IMG/VR virus record: IMGVR_UViG_3300049217_000031
Location: 1-43,103 of that record
DNA: 43,103 nt
Source: a virus
Direction: 5' to 3' (one strand)
Shown: piece after piece, positions 6,519 through 13,022 of the stretch
How the letters are laid out: each line of letters starts with the position of its first letter
Numbering within the stretch: the first letter of the stretch is position 1
The notes under the pieces: generated by a model
What the model saw: the letters and a program-made list of their open reading frames with translations, nothing else
Databases searched by the model: none
Told to the model about the DNA's origin: nothing
Position numbers and translations under genes: made by a program

Positions 6519-7812
6519 GGACCCTATCTGGGGGCCAGCGGGCAAACCCCGCGGAGGGCCAGGTTTCCGCGTTGTAGGCGAAGACGAGCCGCTTGCCAGA
6601 CCGCCCCTGACGCCCACACCAGTACGGCTTGCCGCGCCGTGCACAATACCGCCCAGGCAATGGCTGCTGGGGCATCTGGCCCAGCGGCAGTTTGTGTCCG
6701 TCATGGTCAGCCCGGGCGGCGTTGGAAAATCATCGCTCGCCATGGCGGCCGCGCTCTCCCTTGCCACCAAGCGCCGGCTGATCGGCCAGCAGGTATGGCA
6801 GCAGGTGAATTCCTGGGTGATCAATCTGGACGATCCCCCCGACGAGCTGGACAGGCGCTTCAGCGCGCTGCGCATTTATCACGCCATCCCCGACAAACAG
6901 CTTCAGGGCGCGTTTTTCCTGGACTCTGGCGACGATCGATCGCTGGTGATGGCGACTATGGCAGATAACGGGTTTGACGTCGTCTCGCCCGACCAGGAAC
7001 CGATGATCGCCGCCCTTCTTGCCAATGACATCGGATTTTTGGTCGTGGACCCGTTCGCCGAGTCCCACGAACTCGAAGAAAACTCAAACCCCCAGATGGT
7101 GATCGCGGCGCGTAAATGGCGCGAGGTGGCGCGCGCCGCGAACTGCGCCATATGGCTCATCCACCACGTCCGCAAACTCCCCCCGACCGGCTTGGCGAAG
7201 CCCGGTGGCGTCGTCGCCGACATGGACTCGTCCCGCGGCGCGAAGTCCCTCACCGACAGCGCCAGGATCGGCATGGTTCTCACCCAGATGAGCGCTGAGG
7301 ACGGGCAAAGGCTCGGGATCCCGGAAACGCAGTGGCGAATCCATCTGCGCCTGGACAACCCCAAGGCAAACATGGCCCCGCCGGCCGAGAAGGCCACGTG
7401 GTTCAAGCTGCTGTCGATCGCATTGAAAAACGGAACCGAGACATACCCAGATGGCGACAACGTGCAGTGCTGCGTCACATGGGAGCCACCGGCCGTGTGC
7501 GATGCGATGACGCCCGAAGAGATCAACAAATTCCTCGACCTCGTCGAGCGTGGGCCAGAGCCAGGTTCGCGCTATACGAAGACCCAGCAGTCCGCTTCCC
7601 GCTGGATAGGGCGCGCCCTGTTTCGCGTGATGCCCGGGTTGGAGGAAAAGCAGGGCAAGGGGCTTCTAGCCACTTGGTTCAAAAGCGGCCTCCTGCGCGA
7701 GGACGACTACCAAGATCCGAACTTCAAAAACAAGACGATCGCCGGCGTCTTCGTCGATGAGGACAAGCGGCCGACCGCCAGCGGCATGGTGCAGGTCAAC
7801 ACAGAAAAATAG
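6511..7812 (+). CDS. RepA-like AAA ATPase / replicative helicase
   Basis: GTG 6511 (or GTG 6505) gives about 433 residues. Walker A is SPGGVGKSS (67-75) and Walker B is FLVVDPF (176-182); WLIHHVRK (216-222) is the sensor strand of RecA-fold hexameric helicases of the plasmid RepA/DnaB group. The C-terminal third is mixed and lacks a second ATPase site. Length and motif order fit RepA-type phage ATPases. With no polymerase visible, this is the main replication gene candidate. It ends the early operon; a GC-rich hairpin follows directly. Confidence 0.8.
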   Translation: MAEDPIWGPAGKPRGGPGFRVVGEDEPLARPPLTPTPVRLAAPCTIPPRQWLLGHLAQRQFVSVMVSPGGVGKSSLAMAAALSLATKRRLIGQQVWQQVNSWVINLDDPPDELDRRFSALRIYHAIPDKQLQGAFFLDSGDDRSLVMATMADNGFDVVSPDQEPMIAALLANDIGFLVVDPFAESHELEENSNPQMVIAARKWREVARAANCAIWLIHHVRKLPPTGLAKPGGVVADMDSSRGAKSLTDSARIGMVLTQMSAEDGQRLGIPETQWRIHLRLDNPKANMAPPAEKATWFKLLSIALKNGTETYPDGDNVQCCVTWEPPAVCDAMTPEEINKFLDLVERGPEPGSRYTKTQQSASRWIGRALFRVMPGLEEKQGKGLLATWFKSGLLREDDYQDPNFKNKTIAGVFVDEDKRPTASGMVQVNTEK

Positions 7813-7836
7813 CCGCCCAGGTCACCCCCGGGCGGC
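7812..7836. terminator. Hairpin between convergent operons
   Basis: GCCGCCC (7812-7818) and GGGCGGC (7830-7836) form a 7-bp all-GC stem with an 11-nt loop immediately after the RepA-like stop codon. No T-run follows, so it is an imperfect intrinsic terminator, but its place between the converging plus operon and minus operon fits. The remaining bases to 7933 hold nothing I can identify. Confidence 0.5.
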
Positions 7837-7933
7837 AGTTCAATGGAGGAAACGGCCTAGAAACCGAGGCGCGAACGCCCGGCGGCTCGACTATACGAGC
7901 CTGACCGTTTCGCGTTCAACGCATTTCACGGCA

Positions 7934-8167
7934 TCAGTCACCGCATGATGGGTTGCGCGGGCAGTAGCCGAGGTGCGAGCAGCGCTTGGGCTCAATGCAC
8001 CACGGGTAGGGCGTGCTGGTGGCTGGGCATGGACTGGTGTCCACCTCCGATGCGCCCAACGGGATTGCCGACACCTCCCACGCCGGATAGGATGATTGAT
8101 GGATTTTGCGGCGGGTCTCTGACGCCATCCTGACGCTGATGCGTTCTGCGTGGGTCAACGGCATCAC
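7934..8167 (-). CDS. Small cysteine-containing phage protein
   Basis: 77 residues. The C-terminus, WCIEPKRCSHLGYCPRNPSC, has four cysteines in a compact pattern that I recall from small phage proteins of unknown function; it could hold a metal. The N-terminus is basic and helical. ATG 8167 overlaps the stop of the gene upstream on the minus strand (ATGA), so it is last in the leftward operon. Confidence 0.6.
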   Translation of the reverse strand: MMPLTHAERISVRMASETRRKIHQSSYPAWEVSAIPLGASEVDTSPCPATSTPYPWCIEPKRCSHLGYCPRNPSCGD

Positions 8168-8547
8168 ACGCCCTCCAGTTCAAGCGACATGATCCCTGCG
8201 GCCGCACCGTACGCCATTCCGGCTTCGCCCGGCCTCCGAAGCGCCTCAAGCTCCCTGCCCAGACTTTCCATTAAGGAGGCGCATCGCTTGCGCATCCTGG
8301 CTTCCGCCGTCTCGACGGCCGCGATCCGAGCGGGCATCGGCGAGCGCGTGTAGGCGGTCAAGCAGACAGCCTGTCCCATCGAAACCGGGTCCAGGTTGAA
8401 GATCGAGGCCCATGCCATCTGACCATCGACCAAAAATCCGGCCTCGGCCATATCCGCAAAATGGTCTCCCGCGCGAAACCGGGCAATCCTGACGATGCCG
8501 TAGTCAGAATTTACCAAGTCGCCGACTTTAAGCCCGTTCGTTTGCAT
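8164..8547 (-). CDS. Hypothetical protein of the leftward operon
   Basis: ATG 8547 follows GGGAGGG on the minus strand at about 8 nt, better than the GTG at 8553. The 127-residue protein begins MQTNGLKVGDLVNSDYGIVR, a beta-barrel-like opening similar to KOW/SH3-type folds, and then becomes helical with many Ala, Arg and Glu residues (ARIAAVETAEARMRKRCASL). No family recognised. It is coupled to the following gene by ATGA. Confidence 0.6.
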   Translation of the reverse strand: MQTNGLKVGDLVNSDYGIVRIARFRAGDHFADMAEAGFLVDGQMAWASIFNLDPVSMGQAVCLTAYTRSPMPARIAAVETAEARMRKRCASLMESLGRELEALRRPGEAGMAYGAAAGIMSLELEGV

Positions 8548-8549
8548 GA

Positions 8550-8726
8550 TCACTTCCCTCCCTTGTCGTGCTCAATCAAAAACGCGTCGGCGTCGGCCAA
8601 AATCGTCCTGCGTGACACCGATTCATCGTGCGTGCTCGGCGCAGCGTCGCGCATCCACGCAACAGTCCGCCGCAGCAGTTCGACCGCCTCTAAAAGGCGC
8701 TTGTTCCGGTGCAAATGGTTAGCCAT
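8550..8726 (-). CDS. Small hypothetical protein, 58 residues
   Basis: ATG 8726 to TGA 8550 encodes MANHLHRNKRLLEAVELLRR followed by TVAWMRDAAPS and a C-terminal helix ending FLIEHDKGGK. The last codons contain the ribosome binding site of the next gene, and the start overlaps the previous stop by 8 nt, both typical of a true gene in this operon. Helical; function unknown. Confidence 0.6.
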   Translation of the reverse strand: MANHLHRNKRLLEAVELLRRTVAWMRDAAPSTHDESVSRRTILADADAFLIEHDKGGK

Positions 8727-8916
8727 CAATCACCTCGTCGGATATGCGCACGGAATGCAAGCCGTCCTGCTCGCGTTTTCCGCACCGCAGGCACTTCCGC
8801 TCATCCCATCGCATCTGGATGCGATACATCCTTCTGGCGCCGTCAAACCCAGCACCGCCGATTTGCACCGGCCACCACTCGGTCCAGTCGTGGAACAGCC
8901 AGCAATGCCGATTCAT
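8719..8916 (-). CDS. Small zinc-ribbon-like phage protein (DUF1660-like)
   Basis: ATG 8916 gives 65 residues starting MNRHCWLFHDWTEWWPVQ and containing RKCLRCGKREQ. The pattern Cys, His-x-W, then CxxC resembles small phage proteins grouped as DUF1660; a zinc site is likely. An in-frame GTG at 8973 would run through the operator palindrome, so I prefer 8916, which has GGCGGAG 8 nt upstream. It is the first gene behind the candidate promoter. Confidence 0.6.
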   Translation of the reverse strand: MNRHCWLFHDWTEWWPVQIGGAGFDGARRMYRIQMRWDERKCLRCGKREQDGLHSVRISDEVIDG

Positions 8917-8955
8917 AATCTGAACTCCGCCCCTGAACCGCCGAGGCGCGCGACC

Positions 8956-8989
8956 GTTCAAATATGAACGCACGTGACGGCAGGCGCAA
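8956..8989 (-). promoter_or_regulatory. Leftward promoter with overlapping operator
   Basis: GTTCA-AATA-TGAAC (8956-8969) is a perfect copy of the palindrome found at 628-676. On the minus strand TTGCGC (8989-8984), a 17-nt spacer and CATATT (8966-8961) form a candidate promoter whose -10 lies inside the palindrome, as in the 633-661 promoter. It would drive the genes from 8916 to 7934 and be shut by a protein bound to the palindrome. Confidence 0.55.
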
Positions 8990-9043
8990 CCCCAAAATCA
9001 GTCGTTGCTCAGACCGGCAGGCCGGCAGTCTTTAGCCCCTCCG

Positions 9044-9397
9044 TCAGTCAGCATCGGCCCCACCCGTGCCCTTTGCAGCCTGCCGAGCCGCGTTGACCTT
9101 CCGAAACAGATTCGGTCGGTAATACCGGTGCCCCTTTCCCACAGGAACACGCGGCTTCCTGTGCAAACCACACCGGCGGTTCGTTAATGAGGACCTGGCG
9201 TCCACGTTCGCCCCGCAATTCACGTGAAAAACGCGACCGCACTCAGCACATTCGCCAGCCCAAATGCGTATTTTAACCATCGCACCGCGCTGAGTGCTCC
9301 ATACCATATCCTCCCGCAAAAATCTGTAGATATGGCCGTTCTTCGCCTTCAGCCGCCCCAACGCGCCACTACGCGCCACTAATTTCTCTTGAACCAC
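9044..9397 (-). CDS. Hypothetical protein with zinc-binding-like cysteines
   Basis: Up to 117 residues from GTG 9397; ATG 9307 is an alternative. The middle reads AGECAECGRVFHVNCGANVD and RRCGLHRKPR, a CxxC...C...CxxH layout that would fit a zinc finger. The C-terminus is Lys/Arg/Ala-rich. The first 30 residues run through two direct 10-bp repeats and may not be coding. No family recognised. Confidence 0.5.
   Translation of the reverse strand: MVQEKLVARSGALGRLKAKNGHIYRFLREDMVWSTQRGAMVKIRIWAGECAECGRVFHVNCGANVDARSSLTNRRCGLHRKPRVPVGKGHRYYRPNLFRKVNAARQAAKGTGGADAD
9361..9380. repeat. Direct repeat pair ACGCGCCACT
   Basis: Two identical 10-bp copies in tandem, followed by AATTT. The octamer GCGCCACT in each copy recurs in pairs at 10542-10560, 10643-10660 and 10729-10747. 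Confidence 0.8.
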
Positions 9398-9523
9398 CGT
9401 AATGACCCCAAAACCCGTTGATAGAACTGCAACGCTCCACTAGCCACAGTCCGCATCGGCAGCCGACCGATATCATAGCTGCGCATAGAATCCAACAATC
9501 AAAATCCAGCAAAGGTTATGTAA

Positions 9524-9561
9524 GGGGATACACCCCCTCCTTGAGGTCGGGGTGTGTCCCC
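9524..9561. promoter_or_regulatory. Long hairpin in the divergent intergenic region 9398-9625
   Basis: GGGGATACACCCC (9524-9536) pairs with GGGGTGTGTCCCC (9549-9561) over 13 bp with one G-U wobble, around a 12-nt loop. It has no T-tract after it. The 228-nt divergent region is relatively AT-rich at 9495-9525 and 9580-9615. The hairpin could be an attenuator, a protein-binding cruciform or part of an origin; I see no clear sigma70 promoter around it. Confidence 0.55.
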
Positions 9562-9625
9562 CTTCCAAACCGATGCGGAAAAAATAATGAGGGACGCAAG
9601 ATAAACGGTTAGAAAACATCCTGTT

Positions 9626-10111
9626 ATGAAGGACCCCAGCCCCCTCGACCTGAAACTCACCCCAGAAGAGCTGGCGGATGCGCGCAGGCCCACGCCAGGC
9701 CGGAAGGGAGGCCGACCCAAGGGGTCGCTGAACAAACGCACGCTCCAGCAGCACGCCCTGGCCAGGAAGGCCGCAAGGACAGCCGAGCGGTCAGGCCTCA
9801 TGCCCATCGACGTGCTGCTCCACACGATGCGCGGCACCCAGAAGTTCAGCGACCGGCAGGTGGAGGCAGCCATAGCGGCCGCGCCGTATCTGCACCCCAA
9901 GCTCTCCGCAGTGGCGTACCGGAACATGGACGCGGATGCTGGAACGCTTGACCTGTCGTCCTGCTCGGCCGAGGAGCTGGCCGTGATCAGGCGCGTGGTG
10001 GAGCGTGGAAAGGCCGCCAAGCTGCCGGCGCCGGTGATTGAGCACATCCAAGCTGGCGAGGTCGTTGAGGGTGTACCTGACGCCCATGACGCTGAAATCT
10101 CAGGCGGTTAG
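9626..10111 (+). CDS. Putative terminase small subunit / GRPKGS-type DNA-binding protein
   Basis: 161 residues. The basic segment GRKGGRPKGSLNKRT (residues 25-39) is an AT-hook-like element common at the N-terminus of phage small-terminase-type proteins. After it come helices with PIDVLLHTMRG and RQVEAAIAAAPYLHPKLSAV, a layout I recall from proteins annotated as small terminase upstream of large terminases. It is separated from the large terminase by about 2.9 kb of small genes and a gene-poor stretch, so assignment to DNA packaging is likely but not certain. Confidence 0.55.
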   Translation: MKDPSPLDLKLTPEELADARRPTPGRKGGRPKGSLNKRTLQQHALARKAARTAERSGLMPIDVLLHTMRGTQKFSDRQVEAAIAAAPYLHPKLSAVAYRNMDADAGTLDLSSCSAEELAVIRRVVERGKAAKLPAPVIEHIQAGEVVEGVPDAHDAEISGG

Positions 10112-10293
10112 CGTCCGATCGCACGGTCGCGCGGGGTCTAACCTCACCAGAACCGCCGTCCCGTTCGCGCCACGTTCACCCTGGACGCTGTTTTGGCCCC
10201 GTGCTCACATGCGTTTGTCGATCGCAAGTGGACGCAAGAGGGAGCGGTGTACCCCGCCAGTGGCGCGGCCTTATATGGCGCCCCCCGAGACCT

Positions 10294-10310
10294 GGCTGGC
10301 TGAGCCAGCC
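10294..10310. repeat. 17-nt perfect palindrome
   Basis: GGCTGGCT and AGCCAGCC flank a single central G. The symmetric form suits binding by a dimer. It stands in the gene-poor region after the terminase-small-like gene. Confidence 0.6.
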
Positions 10311-10541
10311 CCTGATGAGCCTGGAGGAGGGAATACCAAACCTCTGGCCAAAGGGCGGGCAGTCGTTTGATGAGGCGGTCGGGGCTACGCGTACGGGATC
10401 CACGTGCCTGACCAGTCAGACGCTCCGATGGAGCGGGCTGGGGGAGCCATTCGCGGCCGGCCGGCGTCATCGTGGCGTGGGCTAGGGGCCGCCAACCGAG
10501 CGGAAGGCAACGGGCCCATGGGCGACTGATCCCCTCGACGT

Positions 10542-10560
10542 GCGCCACTAGCGCGCCACT
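10542..10560. repeat. GCGCCACT pair, 11-bp period
   Basis: Octamers at 10542-10549 and 10553-10560, followed directly by the palindrome TGTCGCGACA. Confidence 0.7.
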
Positions 10561-10642
10561 GTCGCGACACCTGACAACCTTGGCTGAGTGCGGCATTTGC
10601 CAGCCACGCCTGAGGTTTGCCCGGTCGATCGACAGGCTGAGC

Positions 10643-10660
10643 GCGCCACTGTGCGCCGCT
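10643..10660. repeat. GCGCCACT / GCGCCGCT pair, 10-bp period
   Basis: One exact octamer (10643-10650) and one with a single mismatch (10653-10660), followed by AAT as in the pair at 9361-9380. Confidence 0.6.
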
Positions 10661-10691
10661 AATGATCCACTATCAGGCAGGAGTTGATGCC

Positions 10692-10943
10692 GTGAAAAAC
10701 GCAGGTCCAGGCGTAGCAGGGGAGCCGCGCGCCACTGGTGCGCCACTAGCGGGTGTTCCGGTGTTGATGCTGACAGTCGCGTTTATCTGGCTCTGGGTGC
10801 GGGTCGATGCGCTGGAGAGGCGCTTGGCAGCGATTGAGCGCACGATCGCGGTCAGGGTGTCTGGGTATGGCGGCTCCGAGCCGATCGAAGGCTGCGTGGT
10901 CAGGCCGCTAGATGCGCGCCCGAGCAGGAGGGTGAGGACGTGA
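10692..10943 (+). CDS. Small membrane protein with one transmembrane helix
   Basis: GTG 10692 (AGGAG at 10678-10682) gives 83 residues. Residues 21-37, GVPVLMLTVAFIWLWVR, form one membrane helix, followed by a short amphipathic coiled coil (VDALERRLAAIERT). A positively charged cytoplasmic tail follows. The topology resembles spanin-like or small phage membrane proteins, but no lysis gene lies beside it and I do not assign a role. An ATG at 10662 would lengthen it by 10 residues. Confidence 0.6.
   Translation: MKNAGPGVAGEPRATGAPLAGVPVLMLTVAFIWLWVRVDALERRLAAIERTIAVRVSGYGGSEPIEGCVVRPLDARPSRRVRT
10729..10747. repeat. GCGCCACT pair, 11-bp period
   Basis: Octamers at 10729-10736 and 10740-10747. 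They fall in the first codons of the membrane-protein gene, where they encode RATGAPL. Confidence 0.7.
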
Positions 10944-11059
10944 GCGTCATCACCCTGTCGGAGGCAGTCCCACATTTCGGCTATCAGCGGGCGCGTCGGG
11001 CGTGCAATGGTTTGCGCCGATGGAGATCGGGCCGCGTAATCCATAGGAGGGGCGTATGA
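10940..11059 (+). CDS. Possible 39-residue basic peptide
   Basis: GTG 10940 overlaps the preceding stop (GTGA), and its TGA overlaps the next ATG at 11056 (ATGA). The product has a hydrophobic start (VSVITLSEAVPHFG) and a very arginine-rich end (RRWRSGRVIHRRG). The double overlap is the main argument; the AGGAGG used by the next gene lies inside it. Function unknown. Confidence 0.4.
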   Translation: MSVITLSEAVPHFGYQRARRACNGLRRWRSGRVIHRRGV

Positions 11060-11709
11060 CCAAACTGGTGACCAAACACTATGCCGACGGGACGTCGGCG
11101 ACTGGCAGCGAGGACATGCCGGACCATTCTGCCGGCGGCGCGGCTCTGCTGCGGGTTGATGAGCATGAGGAAAGAGGTTCGGCCGCAGCGCTGGACCTGC
11201 CCGAGACGCGTGCGACCGCACTGAGCCAGCAGGCCGCACCGATCTTGGCTGATCCGGCTGGAAATGGCGCGCTCGCGCCGGCACCTTTTGACGGTGCAAT
11301 GGCGGCCGATTTTGACGGTGCAATGGCGGCCGATCGCGTCCGATACGGAAGCGGCGACGCGATGTATGAGGGCGTTCGCTCGCCTGAGGTGACCAGGCCT
11401 GTGCCGAATGCCGACGACGCACCGCTGGACGGGCACGACGCCTACGCCGACGGATTCGACCTGCAACACAACCCCTTCGGCGCAGGCACATCCCGCGCGG
11501 CTCTGTGGGCGGACGATTGGAACGCGGCCAAGAAGGAGCATTTGGCCGACACGCAGGGCGCCGCAACGAAGGGCGGCCGAGACGTGCCGCCTCGCCCCGA
11601 GCGCCCATCGGTCAACGCCGATCACCAGACGGTGGTGCAGTATGTCGAGGACCTGTTCGCGCACCTGCGGGCCGAGCTGATTGCGCTGGGCCACGACGTC
11701 GCGCCGTAA
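11056..11709 (+). CDS. Protein with a ribosome-modulation-factor-like segment
   Basis: 217 residues with AGGAGG upstream. Most of the N-terminal 110 residues are low complexity. The segment DAYADGFDLQHNPFGAG followed by RAALWADDWNAAKKEH (about residues 129-163) has the A-x-x-x-G-x-x-x-x-x-NP-x-x...W-x-x-GW-x-x-A form of RMF and the related CrpP-type small proteins, with DDW in place of GW. RMF silences ribosomes by dimerising them. Whether this phage copy does so is not known. The C-terminus is a separate helical piece (VVQYVEDLFAHLRAELIALG). Confidence 0.5.
   Translation: MTKLVTKHYADGTSATGSEDMPDHSAGGAALLRVDEHEERGSAAALDLPETRATALSQQAAPILADPAGNGALAPAPFDGAMAADFDGAMAADRVRYGSGDAMYEGVRSPEVTRPVPNADDAPLDGHDAYADGFDLQHNPFGAGTSRAALWADDWNAAKKEHLADTQGAATKGGRDVPPRPERPSVNADHQTVVQYVEDLFAHLRAELIALGHDVAP
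11287..11334. repeat. 24-bp tandem duplication inside a coding region
   Basis: Two exact 24-bp copies (11287-11310 and 11311-11334) give the duplicated peptide FDGAMAAD in the low-complexity N-terminal half of the RMF-like protein. This is in frame and probably recent. Confidence 0.9.
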
Positions 11710-11715
11710 GGTGCG

Positions 11716-11919
11716 GTGACCGAACGGCTCTACTGCTGGCGCTGGCGCCGCATCCCTGACCGGCACGGCAAGGTGTGCCGCGTCAGGGCATGGGTGCGCA
11801 TGAACAGTGTGCTGGTGGAGTTTCTCGACGACAGGTGGACGATGCTCACCAAGCGGCACGCGCTGCGCTTGGTCAGGCCGGCGGAGAGGACGCATGAATT
11901 ACCTAGAGGGCGCCAATAA
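11716..11919 (+). CDS. Small conserved phage protein
   Basis: 67 residues from GTG 11716 (AAGG upstream). TERLYCWRWRRIPDRHGKVC followed by VLVEFLDDRWTMLTKRHALR is a compact beta-rich design I recall from small proteins near phage terminase genes; the function is unknown. Overlaps the next gene by 26 nt. Confidence 0.55.
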   Translation: MTERLYCWRWRRIPDRHGKVCRVRAWVRMNSVLVEFLDDRWTMLTKRHALRLVRPAERTHELPRGRQ

Positions 11920-12046
11920 GCCTTGTCCGCAGATAGCGGCGTGGTGCGCGGCGTGGGCTCGCGAGAAACCGGCGGTGATCAGCGAGCAGGAGCGCGCCGC
12001 TCTGGCGCTGAAATGGGACGTGGCGAAACTGGCGAACGACCAATGA
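11894..12046 (+). CDS. Small hypothetical protein, 50 residues
   Basis: ATG 11894 follows GGAGAGGA and reads MNYLEGANKPCPQIAAWCAA, then a helical Ala/Glu/Lys-rich remainder. The stop overlaps the next start (ATGA at 12043). No family recognised. Confidence 0.55.
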   Translation: MNYLEGANKPCPQIAAWCAAWAREKPAVISEQERAALALKWDVAKLANDQ

Positions 12047-12462
12047 GCGACCAGTCGATGACGTTCGGCCAAGCCATTGCCTACGTCTATGCCGGATCGG
12101 CGCGAGCGACGCCGGCGCTGATCGCTGAGTGCTTGGGGGTGCCGGTGCATCTGGTCGAGCAGGCGATAGCCGAAGGGTGCAAGTCCCACAAGGCAGGCAA
12201 AACGTTCTTGGCTGGCCGCTATCTGTCGGACGTGCGAGCGGAAGCGCGCAAAGCGATGCACGACGGCATTGACCCGGCCGTGGTCAGCTACCTGAACATG
12301 AAGCTGAACCAATGGAGGGCCAGCCTCGGTGTCGAGTTCAGTCAAGCGCTCGCCGCCGCCGGGACTACGCTGCATGAAAGGCTCGACGCGATCAGCGAAC
12401 GTGTAGTGCGGCTGGAGGAGACAATGGCCCACGTCCTCCCGGATGTATCGGCGGACGTGTGA
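12043..12462 (+). CDS. Hypothetical protein
   Basis: 139 residues from ATG 12043. The first half looks like a small helical DNA-binding or adaptor domain (TPALIAECLGVPVHLVEQA resembles an HTH), and the C-terminus is an amphipathic helix, LDAISERVVRLEETMAHVL, probably a coiled coil. Placed two genes before the large terminase, it might act in packaging; this is positional inference. Confidence 0.5.
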   Translation: MSDQSMTFGQAIAYVYAGSARATPALIAECLGVPVHLVEQAIAEGCKSHKAGKTFLAGRYLSDVRAEARKAMHDGIDPAVVSYLNMKLNQWRASLGVEFSQALAAAGTTLHERLDAISERVVRLEETMAHVLPDVSADV

Positions 12463-13022
12463 CACACCCGCCGTTTTGCTCGTGCTTCGCGTGCGTCGCG
12501 ACCGTTCCGGCACCCGGACGGCCGGTCCATCTTGCAAACTGCGGCTGTTCGTTCTGCACTGGCGTCCTCGCGTCTGTCGAACCGAAGGTGTGCGACCAGC
12601 GCGACGCGACCCAAGGCAGCTACCAAAGCGTCATCGACGCGCTGCAGGCGGAGGTCGGCAGCCTGTCTGCGGCGCTTGAGGCGTCTCGCCGACGCAACCG
12701 CGGCCTACGCGACGAGGTGATGGTGCTGCAGTGCGCGCTGACATCCGCGCAGACACTGATCGCGTCGATGCAGGTGCCGAAGGAGGCCGCTGCCGCCCAT
12801 GTCGAAGGCGCTCTGGTCGGCCTTCAGCGTGGCTTATCGTCGAGCTTGGACAGTCCCAGCAACGTCGAGAGCATGGCCGCGGCGTTCCACGCCGAGCTGC
12901 ATGGCGTAACTTGGCAGCAAGCTAAGCGCGCGATGAACCTCTGTAACTGGTCGATGCTGCGGCGGCTGGCAGAGGTCGCGATTGAGCACATAGATTACCT
13001 GCGCTGGCGGCAGCCGCCATGA
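12459..13022 (+). CDS. Hypothetical protein with a duplicated CxCxxC motif and coiled coil
   Basis: 187 residues from GTG 12459, overlapping the previous stop. C7-x-C9-x2-C12 and C28-x-C30-x2-C33 form two identical CxCxxC motifs 21 residues apart, a possible metal site. Residues about 55-100 form a heptad-like coiled coil (SVIDALQAEVGSLSAALEAS). The C-terminal third is helical with several Trp residues. The stop overlaps the terminase start (ATGA). Confidence 0.55.
   Translation: MTHPPFCSCFACVATVPAPGRPVHLANCGCSFCTGVLASVEPKVCDQRDATQGSYQSVIDALQAEVGSLSAALEASRRRNRGLRDEVMVLQCALTSAQTLIASMQVPKEAAAAHVEGALVGLQRGLSSSLDSPSNVESMAAAFHAELHGVTWQQAKRAMNLCNWSMLRRLAEVAIEHIDYLRWRQPP

Larger units (their letters stand above)
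10112..10691. other. Gene-poor 580-bp region with palindromes
   Basis: No frame here shows a convincing protein or ribosome binding site. A plus frame continues open to TGATGA (10368-10373) and then again to 10529, which could be a decayed gene. The region holds the palindrome GGCTGGCT-G-AGCCAGCC (10294-10310), TGTCGCGACA (10560-10569), and two GCGCCACT pairs. Lying between a small-terminase-like gene and the virion operon, it could be a packaging (pac/cos) or control site; this is inference. Confidence 0.4.

Noticed and set aside
9398-9625. DnaA-box-type replication origin
   Set aside because: I found no TTATNCACA-like boxes in the region; the hairpin alone is not enough to claim an origin.
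10144-10746. Minus-strand open frame of 200 codons over the gene-poor region
   Set aside because: Composition is Arg/Ser/Pro-rich with no motif or ribosome binding site; it looks like a GC-rich accidental frame.
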